Below are positions 43,387 through 55,745 of a DNA stretch of 64,000 nucleotides, in pieces; the first letter of the stretch is position 1; each line of letters begins with the position of its first letter. Source of the DNA: Ophiura sarsii (lineage: Eukaryota; Echinodermata; Ophiuroidea; Amphilepidida; Ophiuridae); assembly GCA_035610835.1 (NCBI GenBank), contig CM069442.1, positions 36,806,452 to 36,870,451 on the forward strand, given 5' to 3'. The notes beneath the pieces were generated by a model. That model ran no database searches. It was not told where the DNA came from and was given only the letters and a program-made list of their open reading frames with translations. The position numbers and the translations under genes were made by a program.

Positions 43387-45277
43387 GTGCCAATTCTCAT
43401 AAATTTGACCAGCCTTTCAATGTTTAAATGTGTAAAAGTGTCTTACAGTTGCAAACTGAGTTATCTAGGTTCTTAAATCAACATTCCAATCAAAAGTGCC
43501 TTACCATATGCATGCAGCATTTACAATATAACTTGATAACACAAATTCCTGATAACACAATTAAACCTGAAGGCCCCAGCTACTTTGTGTTAAGGTTCCA
43601 CTGTTTTGAATTAAGCCTCACTAGTCTCATGTCGGGAATGCTAACCTGTGCTATTAAAATAGAGGCTACACAGGTTGCCATTAGCAATGGTCTACAAAAG
43701 GGAATCGCACCCCTCTTTTTGACATTCTATTGAATCAGTGCATGCCATCAAATTCATTGCGTGAACAAACAGTGTTACTCAATTGGCCTACTTTTCACAA
43801 AACAGTGTCTTATTTCTGAAAATCTTGAACACAGTTATTATTCCCGTCAAGATGGCAGCTAGTCCGGTTCATGGGTAACCTGTTTCAGGATGTATTTTAT
43901 ATTGAATAGAATCCCTTTGTGGTCCGGTCTGCTTTACTTGGTTACATACATGATTAATCTCTATTGCACAGTGGCATGTCTAAAGGGAGGACATCCCGCC
44001 CCCACCTTGACAAATTGTGTGCCTTTTTTTGGCTTAACATTGTGGGCATAGGATACAACTTTTGATTTATATGTGAGATAATTTGATGCTTTCTTTTCCA
44101 AGAATTGTTATTTTATAATTTGCCTAAAAGGTAAAAGGAAAATTGTGATTTGTGCATCAATGTATTGATCTCTCTAATTAGGTATTATTGTTTTCAAGTG
44201 ATGAATGTCAGTGCCTTGTTGGAAATGACAAAAGAATTATATTTTTGTATTTTATTTATTTTATTGTTTGTTCTAGAATGATTAAAAAAAGACTGTAAAT
44301 AATATTTCATTTGTTTCGTCAGTTGGTGAGTTTATTCGCAGGGGATGAGCTAGTCTACTTGTACACCTTTTTAATTTCATTGTCACACTATCGAACAACG
44401 CCCTCTTGATACTTCGCCAAGCCTAAAGCCTCTCCCATCCGAGAACTGCCCCAAATTGCCCCTTGTTTCTGGGTTGAGATCAGAGAATGGGGAGCCGTCA
44501 CAGTGAGTGAGCCCTCTAGGCTATATCGGTACATACATGTACACCACAGCGCGTGTCGCAGGCCAGAGAGTGTTGTTCATAGAGCAACAAGGAAAGGGTC
44601 ATACAAAGCAGACTAGGGATGAGCACAACTGAAGGGAAATATCAAGGGTTGAGTGCCAAAGGCCTAACTCAAAAAGGCTATATTGAGATAATTAACTTTC
44701 AATATTTGGGACACATTACAACACACTGAAGCACCCAACTCATACCTCTGATTGTAATCAAAAAAGTTGTATTAGTATCACACTTAGTGTTATTAATTAA
44801 GGGTGCACTACACTAAATAGTGTTATTAATTAAGGGTGCACTACACTAAATGGGGTATCCCCTACCCTTAAGGATGGTGTTTAAAACTAGAATCGGAAAG
44901 TATGCATCACAAAATCTTCAATTAAAAAGACTTGACAGTAATACAATTGCGTAAATGCCTATAATATTTGATTAATTATGATTAATGGGACATCACCTAC
45001 ATGCACCCTGACTACAAACTGTGAATATCATCTAGATACATTTTGAGAGATCTTTCAAATTTGTGCTTTTTACTAGAAACATTGGTGATTACGGCGACAT
45101 TTTCAAGCTCGTCAGAGAATTAGTCACTCCATGGGTGTATTTTGGAAAATCGAGCAGGCTCACCTAGCTATTTAAGAAAAAAATCACTCTACAAGGTCCA
45201 ATTATGCAATTTAATGGTCTAAAACATGAGTTTTATATCAGTGTTTTTGTACATATATCCCTATGGAGCTCTATTTA
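43387..45277. other. Zinc-finger 3' region and intergenic DNA
   Basis: 3' UTR to about 44.3 kb, then non-coding. At 44794-44860 a segment (GTGTTATTAATTAAGGGTGC then ACTACACTAAAT) is directly repeated; GGGTGCACTACACTAAAT resembles the end of the 37360 element. Confidence 0.5.
44281..44286 (+). other. Candidate poly(A) signal (ATTAAA) for the zinc-finger gene
   Basis: ATTAAA followed by a T/G-rich stretch, about 0.9 kb after the stop codon. It is the most plausible polyadenylation signal in this 3' region. Confidence 0.35.
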
Positions 45278-45279
45278 TA

Positions 45280-45462
45280 CTCTATTTGGCTTCTTCTGGA
45301 CAGTGACGTAACTTAACAGGCGCAGCTTTTACGCACACGTATGTACATTCCGTCTTTAAACGCTCGCGTGTATACGCCAGCGCCACAAGTAGACGCGCGC
45401 GTTATGTACTGCAATTTGTAGAATACGCAGTTACGTCACTGTCTCGAGATGGCCAAATAGAC
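45280..45462. mobile_element. MITE with CTCTATTTGGC ends, TA TSD
   Basis: Sibling of 13711-13946 without the palindromic insertion. TA at 45278-45279 and 45463-45464. Confidence 0.85.
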
Positions 45463-45543
45463 TATAGTAGTGTGACCCCTGAACCAGTTAATATTTTCTA
45501 TTCGAGGATAACTAATTTAAAACAATATTTATTTTATTAATAA

Positions 45544-45907
45544 TTAACCTTAACCCTACTACACCACACGGCAAACCTGTTTTTATAACTCTGTGTGCAC
45601 GTTTTTGGGCTCCAAAACGGACCCAGACTATATAACGAGGCGAATATACAGAGCTGAGGTATTATAGTAATACCATGGTGTAGTGGATTGGCAGCAGGGC
45701 TTTGATGCAGGAGGTCCAGGGTTCAAATCCCGGGGGGACATTTTTTGGGTCGGAAAAAGAGGCATAATTCTGTTATACCTACACACCTACATCGGTAGTA
45801 TGCGTCGTTCTTAAAAATCATGCACTATGAATACCTCTGTGAAGGGTATAACAGAATTACTCCGAAAAATAATCTGTTGCGGTGTTGTGTAGTAGGGTTA
45901 GGGTTAA
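45544..45907. mobile_element. TTAA-type element with telomere-like ends and a tRNA-Gln-like core
   Basis: Left TTAACCTTAACCCTACTACA, right GTGTAGTAGGGTTAGGGTTAA; TTAA at both tips (45544-45547, 45904-45907). A second right-end copy lies at about 45952-45974. A tRNA-like sequence is at 45671-45740. Confidence 0.7.
45671..45740 (+). other. tRNA-Gln(UUG)-like sequence, probable tRNA-derived relic
   Basis: CCATGGTGTAGTGG matches the tRNA-Gln D-arm, CTTTGAT its anticodon loop (TTG), and GGTTCAAATCC its T-arm. The acceptor 5' strand does not pair with the 3' GGGGGACA, so it is not a normal gene. I read it as a pseudogene or SINE head. Confidence 0.6.
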
Positions 45908-45974
45908 TCAGCATTTTTTCTCTTTTTTTTAATCCAAAATTTTGTCATTTTGGTGTAGTAGGGTTAGGGTTAAG

Positions 45975-48075
45975 AAATGCTCGAGTTACAGCCTTTTGGC
46001 ACTAACTGAATTTGCAATAATTTGAGTTGACTGCTTTAGAGTCGCCTATTTTTGTGTAAGATTGTCATTAACATAGGCAAGCACTTGGTACATTTCAGAA
46101 CTGATTGTCATTATATTCTTGTATATTTTAATGCTTTTTAACCAAAATTGATACAATATTGTTAAAATTAGCATTTGGTATGATCACAAGCCTTAATTAA
46201 CACAACCATTATGTCAATTCAGTGAGCGCTAGAAAAACGTAAGTCTGAGTTAAGGCCTTCTGGCACTGACTGAAACCTATTACATTGAGTTGGAATTGAC
46301 CATTATCTTCAATTGAGAGTGTTTTATGAGTTTGTCTTAAGGTTCTTAAAATCTGTGGGTTAGCCTATATTAAAAAATCTTTTGTCTCAAAGATCTTCAG
46401 TTTTTCAAAATCTAATGCGGAATGCGTTTTTTTAAAAGTTTTTAAATATATATTTTTATAAATATAAAAAATTGAAATCCTTGTAAAAGTGACCTTTTGT
46501 ATGATGTATGATCAATGAAAATCGGTGTGAAACTTTGGGATTTGGGAAAAACTTTAAAAAAAAGATTTTTTTACCCTTTTTTGCCTAACGCGCACCAATT
46601 AAAGGTAGATGTTCCGATTTTCAACTTGAAGTTTTCTATTCAACATGAAAGGTCATCCTCAAAAAAGTTGTATTCCAAAGTTTGAGTTGCATAACTCTAA
46701 TGATTCTTATTTTAGACGCACAAGATGCCATGAAATGTGCCCATTGAGTTGTACACAAACTATATTGGTGGTTAACCACTTTTCGCGGTAATTCGATGTT
46801 ATTTCTTCGTAATCATACTGATTTGGACCGTCAAATTTCAGTATGTTAATCAGAAAAATATGATCTTTCATATGATATGAAAATCTCCATATGTTTGAGA
46901 AAAATCTGTGTTATGAAAATGTGATCGGGTCATCTACCTTTAACTAAAGCGCGCGGGAGCTTTGAGACAAAAGTGTTTTTTAATATAGCCTTATATGGAT
47001 TATTTTGGTACCAAGATCTAATGTTGCCCAAAAGTTGAGTTACGGCCTTCTGGCGCTCAATCCTCATGGTAGCGTCAATATTGAATAATATTGGCAGCAC
47101 CAGAAAGAAAGAAAAAACCTTTCAAATGCTAAATTTGGCTTTAAAAGAAGTCCAATTAAATTGAAATGTAGTACATAAAACATTGATAGGTCAAGAATAT
47201 TGACCAACAGATTCCTATTACAAATCAAAATAAAATGCATTTCATCCTTTTATGTGTGAATACAGCAAATACATCATTGCTTTAACCAATTATGTAGGCA
47301 GGCACTAAGACCAAGGGAAACCCTGTTTTAAGGGACCGACAAACGTAATTTTCAGACTCTTTTCAATCATTTCCCCCCAATCTGAACATTTTTAAACAAC
47401 ACTTAATTCTGTTTAGATTTTTAATTAATTTTTCCCCTCCTTCCCCCAACCCAAACTGACAGACACTTTTCGAGAGGTCCACTTGCTTGTAAAACAGGTT
47501 TTTTTTTGTTATTTGCTGACTAAAGCAATTGTGTATTGTTAAAAAATATTACAGAAAAAGAAACTACAGGTAAGCCAAAGCTGTCAAATACATGTACACA
47601 ACTTTTAATAGAAGATACATTGATGTCATACATTATATAAAAGCAGCACATTTTCTGCTACATTAAAAAGTAAAAAATACAAAATAAGTAATCATTTTCC
47701 TCACATTTTAAATTACAAGTGAATTATTTGTACATGAAGACCTGTTTTGCAAAAGGGCCTACATCCACTTCTGCCTTATCACTCATTTTGAATTATTGAA
47801 TGGATGGCTATTCATTATGTGGAATTTGGCTTGTATTGGTTGGTGCCTAAATTGGCGTGCATGTATGCTCTAATCCAAGTCATGGAAACATTAATGAACG
47901 CAGCCATACAATAATTTGATTAATTCCATGAACCTGTCAATGCAAATTCACTAATGCAAAATTAGAAACATGTCGGGGTGGTCTGGTGGCCCTTTTGCAA
48001 CAAAGCTCTTCACATGTGTAATCAAATGAAAGACACAGCACATACAATGTTAGCAAATTATGTAACACATCTAAA
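45975..48075. other. Non-coding repeats, inverted repeat 46356-46995
   Basis: GAGTTAAGGCCTTCTGGCAC-like words recur at about 45973, 46250 and 47037. CTATATTAAAAAATC with TTTTGTCTCAAAG (46362) pairs with CTTTGAGACAAAAG (46967), and GGTAGATG (46603) with CATCTACC (46932), outlining a degraded foldback element. No gene seen. Confidence 0.55.
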
Positions 48076-48078
48076 TAA

Positions 48079-48465
48079 GGCCAACAAAAAAATTTGTTAT
48101 GTTGTCCTCGACAGCTTTCAGAGAGGAGGGGCGGGCGGGCGGATTTTTTTTAATTTTAAAAATGTTCTTTTACCAGCAGAAGCTCAAAGTTCAGCCAACA
48201 AGAAGTTAAAATCACTCTAAGAGCCGCACATATATGTTATAAACACTTAATTTAATATTAATGCCATTTAAACTGTTTTAAAAAAAATCTGAAAAAAATC
48301 TGAAAAAAAAAAAAAAAATCGGATTTTTTTAAAACAAAAATACGATTTTTTTTTAAAAAACACAACAATTTAAAATAAATAAAAAAATCTGAAAAAAAAA
48401 ATCGGAGCGACCCTAAAATGACGAGCGGGCGGTCGAGGACAACATAACAAAAAAAAATTGTTGCC
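48079..48465. mobile_element. Harbinger-like MITE (GGCCAACAAA ends), TAA TSD
   Basis: Sibling of 3898-4826 without the nested insertion. TAA at 48076-48078 and 48466-48468. The interior contains A-rich AAATCTGA repeats and a CGAGGACAACATAACA right end. Confidence 0.88.
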
Positions 48466-49224
48466 TAAAGGTAGGCAGCGCCATAGCTAAAGACTTGAAT
48501 GGGTTTGCCGTCCACCAACAAGTTTAATAAACTCTTTGCCTATATTATGAATGTCGAATAACCATAGCTAGCCATCACAGGGTACGGTTACCTATAACAA
48601 TATTCCACCTAAGGTTATGTGATCCTTAGATTTTTAAGAAAAGAAAGACAATAATATGAGAGGTTGGTATTTAAAGCTCATTTTACCATTTTCAATGATT
48701 CGGGTTGACCATTGATTGACCAAGTTTCCACTTCACGGCCTTTTAGACAAACATCAAAAATAAACTTTATGAAAGGCTGTAAAAGCAGTATGTATAAACC
48801 AACTATGGTGCTGTAAAAGGGGTAATTTTTGTGTGTTTAATTTTTCATGTTTTGCTGATTTGTCAGATTCCCCCCCCCCCCCCCCTCAAAATTTTGTAAA
48901 ATCAGCCGTTTTTTTGCCGGAAATCTGTTGAAAAAAATGTCTCACAATTTTTTTACAAATTCCCAATTTGGGCAGATTTTGGTGACATTTAAGGTAAGAA
49001 AATAAAATTAAAATAAATAAATAATTTAAATTAAAAAAAAGCTGACCGACCGACCCTTCTTGACAGGTCCGTCTGCCCGTAAAACAGGATTACTTTTTTT
49101 TGTCGCCTTATCTGCACTACTGGAAGGTATCCAAATCGTAACTAAGATCATGATCATATTTACGCCATGGTTTGTTTGATTCAGCTTTGAGTTCACACTA
49201 AAACAAACTTCATCATGTGGGTAA

Positions 49225-49505
49225 ATCGATGAGTAAATAATTTCATCTATTAAACTCCACATCGCTAGAACAGCACTCTACCAACTGAGCTGAGCTAATG
49301 AGTCAAATGGAGAAAAACAGCGAAAATGTATCTATAGGCCTTCAGTTCAATCCTACTCTCTAACATCTTCTAATCCAAGAAGCTGACTTATTAGCTCAGT
49401 TGGTAGAGCGCTTCAGAGGTCCCAAATCCTGGATGGTCAGTGACATTTTTCTCTGACCTATCATTTATAATGTATGGAGCTAAGATGAAATTATTTACTC
49501 ATAAT
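49225..49505. repeat. Two tRNA-derived SINE-like copies in opposite orientation
   Basis: Minus strand near 49300 reads TTAGCTCAGCTCAGTTGGTA, then GAGTGC; plus strand at 49390 reads TTAGCTCAGTTGGTAGAGCG. Both continue to a shared GATGAAATTATTTACTCAT. The tRNA A-box-like head is clear; no intact tRNA can be folded. Confidence 0.65.
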
Positions 49506-49826
49506 ATCACACTATCTCTATCATGAACCAATTCTAGCTAATATTTACTACGAAACAATTATCCTTGGTTGTATTAATATTCATGTATCACCTATTTCAT
49601 ACTGTTATGATTTTCCCCCCATGGTTTTACATGGGTAATAATAATTTAAATATTAGTTACACAAAGCAAGGACAGAGCCCAATTTATTTTTAAAAAAAGG
49701 CATATAATGGTACACACAATCAATTAATTAAAAACCCAAATATTTACACATAATTTTGCATAGTTGCTAAGAGTTTTGTTCAGGGTCATTGTAGTCATCT
49801 TGAGTAGTGGTCTTTATCTTCATTTG

Positions 49827-49853
49827 TTACCATTGTTGGGCGAAATCAGTATC
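49827..49853 (-). CDS. 118-aa gene exon 3 (tiny terminal coding exon)
   Basis: The minus strand reads TTTTTACCACTACAG, then DTDFAQQW and TAA. The acceptor is strong and the phase matches exon 2. Eight codons are too few for proof by themselves. The AATAAA about 140 bases further on adds support. Confidence 0.5.
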   Translation of the reverse strand, partial: DTDFAQQW

Positions 49854-52800
49854 CTGTAGTGGTAAAAAATAGAACGAAAGAAAGACAGCTATAATTAGTA
49901 TGACACTCTTTTTTTGCAGAAACCACTGATTTTCTACAGTTCATTGGAGGTAGAATTAAGTTGATGATTTACAACCACCTTCACAGAAAATATTGACTCT
50001 AAAATCAAGGATATGCAAATTTCATTAGAAATTCAAAACAAATTACCGGCCGAGTCATTTGCACCCTATCCCTGCTCTGGGCCCCATGTTTTCATTTTAT
50101 CTTCTTCCAATACCTTCATTCATGATTTGTGATATCAATGTTCACTTATCTTAATATTTTAACCAATTAAAAGAATTATACTTCATTTCATCTGAAGTAT
50201 GAACATGATGTCAACTGCTATTCCAGTTATAATATAATATTATATATAGCCTAGGCTGATGTATCATTTACATGCCAATGCTCAGAGATGGCAGCAAGTC
50301 ATTTTTTGCCAGTCCAAGTCAAGTCACAAGTAATATTTTGCCAGTCCAAGTCATTGGTCCAGTCAAAAGTCAAGTCACAAGTCACAAAAATAGCGACTTG
50401 AGTCCAAGTTGCAAGTGTACAACTCTGCCAATGCCAAGAATAGTTTTTGATTGTGTGTGATTTCATACTGTATCAGAATCACACATTTATGTACACATCC
50501 AATTATTAAATTAGCTGTTTGTATTAAAACATGACTGGGCATCAAGTTCATACTTCAGGAATTGAGTGATTCATGACGAAAAAAAACCCCACGCATTCAA
50601 AAATCAGTTACACATGTTTAACCTAGTCCAAATTGAATTTAAAAATCCAAGCGATATTGGGGGATACAAAATTACAAATCCATTTTCTTCCAAATAATAA
50701 GTCCTAAGCATCCATTGCGGAATGACTACGCTGAGCAGACGTATCACGGACACCGGCTAGTATGACATAAAGGGTGAAACAACCAGTTTGACCACTACTT
50801 AATAATAATAATATAAATCCACAATACATAACTTACATTATATCTCAAAGGCATGGGCTCTTTCTTGACAGATTTAGCATGTAATTTTCTGTTCTCTTGG
50901 TCTCTACTTGAATGATTATTGCCTCTTACACACGTCCCGTCACCATGGCTGGGATGCTGCCTAGATTGCGAAGCTGTTAACTGACGTTCGTAACTGGTCA
51001 CATTTGCACTAGCACCATAATTGCGCCCCCGGTTGTACTCTTCTAAAAGCTCTGTGCGATTCCTGTCAGCCAATTTCTTTAGCTCTTCCTGTGTATCAAT
51101 ATATATACGGTACATGAAACGTTTTAAGGCTTATTTGTAGTGAAATATAATGTTGCTATCATACACATGAACTAAAATGCGGAATAAAGATGCTTTTTCC
51201 GACCACAACACAAGCCTGCGCTGGTCCGTGTTAAAATTAAAAGTATATTATGTGATCTTTTCCAGGTAACGCCCTCAATCCTCAAAAAAAAAAAATTGAA
51301 AAGCAGATTTACAATTCTGATCATAAATCGTACATACAATCCAAGTTACAGGGCGATACAATTCTTATTTACTTCAAAATCATGGTTTTAGAGTGAAAAT
51401 AAACTGTCGGCGAACTGTTGGAGTCTGCGCCGACAACTTACTTTTACTCTAGTCTAAATTCACTCTAAAACCATGATTTTTAGGTAATTAGGAATTGTAT
51501 CGCTCTGTAACTTGGAATATATTCATGATTTATGATCCGAAATGTAAATCTGCAAGAAAATCTACTTTCTAAAACAAATCCTGAATAGGTGGTGTTCTGT
51601 GGAAAAGATCACATAATATGCCTTTAAGAGTATAAAAATCACTAATTTCAATTTTTAAAACTTTCATACATCCCATACCACGGGGGAAACTTGTCAAGTC
51701 TCATCCCATACCGATCAAATGCCGGTCATACCCACACGCCTACGGTACTCCTCGACAAGTACATGACATTTCCCGCCCAGTGACATGCGAGAGAAGGCGA
51801 TTTTCGTCACATCCTCCGTACAAGAGTCGGTGAGTTCCTGGCTATGTGAGATGAGCTACCACTGCCGACTACCCCCGACTGCAGCCCGCTCAACTTTCCA
51901 GCCAAATTGATCGCTGTCAAGGCAAGGCTGTAACTGCTTACATTTAAAAATTCCCTGTCGGATGGCAGGGTGGGGGGGGAGGGTATTTATTAACTGTAAC
52001 AAACATTTGGCCAAACACTGAAATAATACACATATTGCTGTACAATGTACATGTGTATACTATACGCTTTACTCTGTGAAGGTATCAAATGTTTGTTACG
52101 GTAAATAACATCGCGGCCAGGGGAACTGCGGGAGAGTGTGTATCATGGTCATGGTAGGCCTATCAATATCATCCCTATGACGTACACATTTTGACGAGTG
52201 TCCCGTATAGTTGCCCTGTTGCCAAATGACGAGTGCATAAATTGAACCACTACTACTACTAGACAAATTAAACATCCTCTCGGACGCACAGCATGCCTTC
52301 CGCAAATCCAGATCAACTGAATCCCAGCTCATCCTTACTGTCCACGACCTGGCAAAAAACCTCGACGACTGCAGTACTACAGACCTCGCCATTCTAGACT
52401 TCTCAAACGCTTTCGACGTTGTACCCCATCAAAGACTCCTCGTCAAGCTTGATCATTATGGAGTCAGAGGAACCACCAAACGCTGGATCGAGAACTTCCT
52501 AACCAAACGACAGCAGAGAGTGACCATAAATGGATCCCCATCCAGCTGGACTAAAGTCCACAGCGGAGTCCCCCAAGGAACAGTCCTCGGCCCCCATCTA
52601 TTCCTGCTATTCATAAATGACATCAGTGAAGCTGTCTCCAGCAAAATAAGACTATTTGCTGACGACTGCTTAGTCTACAGAGCCATAGATCATAGATGGT
52701 CCAAATGATATAAATCACCTTCAGACCGACTTGGACAGCCTGGTCAAATGGACAGAAGCATGGGGCATGCGATTCAATGCTGCTAAGTGCAACATTGTGA

Positions 52801-53867
52801 GAGTCACCAATCGACGAAACCAAGACGCACACGACTACACTATGACAGGGACTACACTAAAGACTACGAAGACCTGCCAGTACCTCGGCGTCCATATCCA
52901 AGACAACCTAAAATGGAATGCACAAAGCCAACACGCAACTTCAAAGGCATCCCGAGTGCTCGGCTTCCTTCAAAGAAACTTCCATCAGGCCTCAACAAAC
53001 GTCAAGGTGAAACTGTACAACACCTTAGTGCGACCACATCTGGAATATGGTGTAGCAGCTTGGGACCCACACAGCGCCAAAAATGTCAACATGCTGGAAA
53101 AAGTCCAACGTAGAGCAGCACGCTTCACCACAAAAAACTACTCACATGAAGCTAGTGTTACAGACATGCTAAACAGCCTTAACTGGACCAGCCTACAAGA
53201 CCGCAGAAGAGCACATAGACTGACTTGTCTGTACAAGATCCACCACGACCAGCTCGACATTTCCAAGACATACATCGCCCCAAAAACAGACCGCGAACGA
53301 AGAGGACACGACCAACAATTCAAACTCTACAACACCTGGCTCCATTTACCAACTCCTTCTTCCCGCGTACAATCACCGACTGGAACAAACTCCCCCAATC
53401 CACCATCAACCTGCCCTCAAAAACCTCCTTCAAGCAGAGCATCCCCCAACCTTAATCCCCCTGTGACCACCCACCTCCTGTTAAAACTTCCCTGCGGAGT
53501 ACTACGGAGGATATCCAACCAAGTACCAAGTACACCTGCAAACATTTCACTAACTTTATATGCACGGCAATATCCTCATATAGGTCTTACATACGGAATA
53601 AAGCACAAGGCAGCAATTGTTTTGCAGTTGATTTACATTGTAAAAATGATAGCTGCCTTGTGCTTTATTCAGTATGTAAGACCTATTTGAGGATATTGCC
53701 ATATGCACCAACAACCACATATAAAAGCCTGGCTTAATTAATTACAGATATTAAAGTTTTGACATCAAATCAAAGCCGGGGAAGCTTACCTCTCGTTTTG
53801 ATTCTTGTTCAACACGTTTATCTACCACCTTCTGCTTCCTCAAAGCCTCCCAGTGTAATGCCGACAT
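49827..53867 (-). CDS. Unrecognised three-exon gene, predicted 118 aa
   Basis: Exons on the minus strand are 53867-53790 (26 codons), 51088-50837 (84 codons) and 49853-49827 (8 codons plus TAA), all phase 0 with GT-AG borders. The joined product begins MSALHWEALRKQKVVDKRVE, runs through a charged, probably helical segment (EELKKLADRNRTELLEEY), then a Ser/Gln/Asn-rich middle, and ends PMPLRYN-DTDFAQQW. I do not recognise the family. No signal peptide or membrane segment is seen. An AATAAA on the minus strand (complement of 49683-49688) lies about 140 bases after the stop, which supports the terminal exon. Intron 1 carries a LINE fragment and a TTAA-type MITE. A GTTGCTAGG word about 130 bases upstream of the ATG resembles half an RFX X-box, a weak hint of a ciliary gene. 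Confidence 0.65.
50290..50425 (+). repeat. CAAGTC-rich low-complexity tract
   Basis: Irregular repeats of CCAGTCCAAGTC and AAGTCACAAGTC over about 135 bases. Confidence 0.85.
50837..51088 (-). CDS. 118-aa gene exon 2
   Basis: Acceptor GATACACAG at 51089-51097 and donor GTAAGT at 50836-50831; 252 nt, phase 0, open throughout. It begins EELKKLADRNRTELLEEYNR and ends EPMPLRYN. The middle is polar, with two histidine-containing patches. Confidence 0.7.
51241..51623. mobile_element. TTAA-type foldback MITE, copy d
   Basis: TTAA at 51237-51240 and 51624-51627. It lies in intron 1 of the minus-strand 118-aa gene. Confidence 0.87.
51989..52108. repeat. Short inverted repeat next to the LINE fragment
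   Basis: ACTGTAACAAACATTTG pairs with CAAATGTTTGTTACGGT about 80 bases apart. Confidence 0.7.
52262..53456 (+). pseudogene. LINE reverse transcriptase fragment (CR1/L2/Jockey-like), frameshifted
   Basis: The 5'-truncated remnant begins at DKLNILSDAQHAFRKSRSTE and retains RT motifs SNAFDVVPH (motif A), SGVPQGTVLGP (motif B) and LFADDCLVY (catalytic FADD), followed by the thumb and LEKVQRRAARF. The frame breaks near 52700 (stop, small duplication) and again near 53340, and ends SFKQSIPQP. It is an inactive non-LTR retrotransposon lying in the first intron of the minus-strand 118-aa gene, antisense to it. Confidence 0.9.
53566..53700. repeat. 135-bp palindrome downstream of the LINE fragment
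   Basis: GGCAATATCCTCATATAGGT ... GCAC-AAGGCAGC pairs with the complement ending GAGGATATTGCC. Confidence 0.88.
53790..53867 (-). CDS. 118-aa gene exon 1 (start codon)
   Basis: ATG at 53867, donor GAGAG|GTAAGC at 53789. It encodes MSALHWEALRKQKVVDKRVE plus QESKRE, a dense run of charged residues consistent with a helix continuing into exon 2. Confidence 0.7.
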
Positions 53868-53999
53868 GACTTAATTCAATTAACAGCAATAAACTATACG
53901 AATAAAACGTAATTGTTGTATTTACAGTGATCGATTTGTAATAATGTAAACGGCGGGTGGTACAAATAAAAAATGATGACAAAAAATGACTGTCTATCT

Positions 54000-55036
54000 G
54001 ACCTAGCAACCACTCTGTCTGGCGTGTTTCTCTTGCCCCGTTTGCAAGTACTGTATGCCGCTATGGTTCAGACAGCTTTTGCTGCTTGAAATTCAGAGTT
54101 AATTGTTTAACGCCTACTTTTTAATGGTTAAATCACGATGAAACAGTCGGAATAAATAAAGAGCAACATCAAAATCGTGTTGCGAAGTACGCCAAAATAA
54201 GTTTAATGTTTACTTTCTTGTTGGTGTTACCGTTCTTTTGGCTAACGTGCAAAGAAATATTTAACGGAGCTTCATCAACTCTGCGAATTTAAAATACGAC
54301 AGCGCCCTCATCTTTAAAATGTCCGAACTTGAGCCAAGGGTGGTGGTTGGGGAAATTGACACTAGATTTATTTTTTAATTTACTGGTGGAGTGTAACAGT
54401 GGTAGAGTCGGTTGGCCACTCAGTTATCTGTGTTTTACATCGAATTATAACATTTCTACAACTATTTTGACTGTAGGGTAGATTCACGTTGTTCGTGACT
54501 GAGACTAAACTTTGAATGTCATTTACAGTAATTATTCTAAAATTGTTTGTTTGAGGGAGGGCGGTACCCAGCCCTTTACTAATAGTGTCCAAATAAACAG
54601 ATCTAATATATAAGTGGCTCAGAGGACCGCCCCTTTCAGGCTGGTAGTTCCCTAGTCCTAAGACTCCTATTCACAGCTTGGTTCTCCGGAGGCAACCGCG
54701 ATGACCCTCTCACAAATTCAGTTCCCAATGTAAAATATCGTATAAGAATTTAGTTTAATTCTTAAGGGCAGCACATTTCTAGAATTAGCCCCTCCCAAAA
54801 CTTCACAATGTGCGGGCTAGTGCCTCAGAAGACCTCCCTCAACCCTGTGCCCATTGGGAATTGGGGGTGGGGGCCCAAGCAAATCTAAAAACTTAGAAGA
54901 GAAGAGAAGAGGCCGAAAGGGGAGAGAGAGGATGGTATAGTAGGGAAGAAACTGCTTTTTTTACATCCAGAAATGATCCAAAATAGCAAAATATAGGGCA
55001 TCCTTAAAGTGAAATATTTATGCTCACTTTCACCCA
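54000..55036. other. Upstream region of the minus-strand 118-aa gene, no other gene
   Basis: Probable promoter and 5' region on the minus strand. The only candidate motif is the minus-strand GTTGCTAGG near 54001-54012. Confidence 0.4.
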
Positions 55037-55745
55037 AATAAAGGGTTGAAAAAAAGTAAGCCCCCCCCCCCCCCCCACCTAAAATAAAAAATAAGATCAC
55101 GTTTGTTTGCATAACTCCACACACAATTGAACGTCTTATGAAATTTAAACATTTATGAAAAGGGAAAACGCTTGGTTACCCATAGGAAGTTTTCTCCTTT
55201 AATTATTTCCCAAAACAATCACATTTCCCCAAAATGGTGTTTTCAGTAAATGTGCCACTTTTCAAAATCGTATGTAAAAAAGTTACAAAAACGTCTCCAG
55301 TGCTTTTTAGAAATTCATTTCAATTGTCTTTATTTTCAATGAAAAGAAAGTCTTTGCTTTCTTCAGTTGTTCTTTATTTGAAACAAATAATAAAATGCAT
55401 TTTTCAAGTATGACTAGGCAAAAGTGTTCACCATTCACATCAATAACTTCCCTGTATCGTTGAAAAGTGACACTTTTCGGTACCATCATTTAGGGGAAAT
55501 GCGACTCTTTTGGGAAAAGTAAACATGGTATTAAAAAGCTGAAACTGTGTGTGGGTAGCCAGGCGTTTTCTTTTTCATAATTGTGTGTGGAGTTATCCAA
55601 AAGAAACTTGTATAGCAAAAGTAATAATGAAATTGAAAGGGTAGCTTTAAGTGTCCAATTGTGTGTAGAGTTATGCATACAACAAACGTGATCTAATTTT
55701 AAGGGGGAGGGCGGTAGGGCTTACTTTTGTTTAACCCTTTATTAT
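55037..55745. repeat. Foldback element with AATAAAGGGTT ends
   Basis: Left AATAAAGGGTTGAAAAAAAG + TAAGCCCCC, right GGGCTTAC + TTTTGTTTAACCCTTTATT; inner arms share TTTGCATAACTCCACACACA. A C run lies near the left tip. Confidence 0.8.

Noticed and set aside
49380..49440. Possible intact tRNA gene starting TTAGCTCAGTTGGTAGAG
   Set aside because: Only the D-arm is convincing; no proper anticodon stem, T-arm or acceptor can be formed, so it is treated as a SINE-like head.
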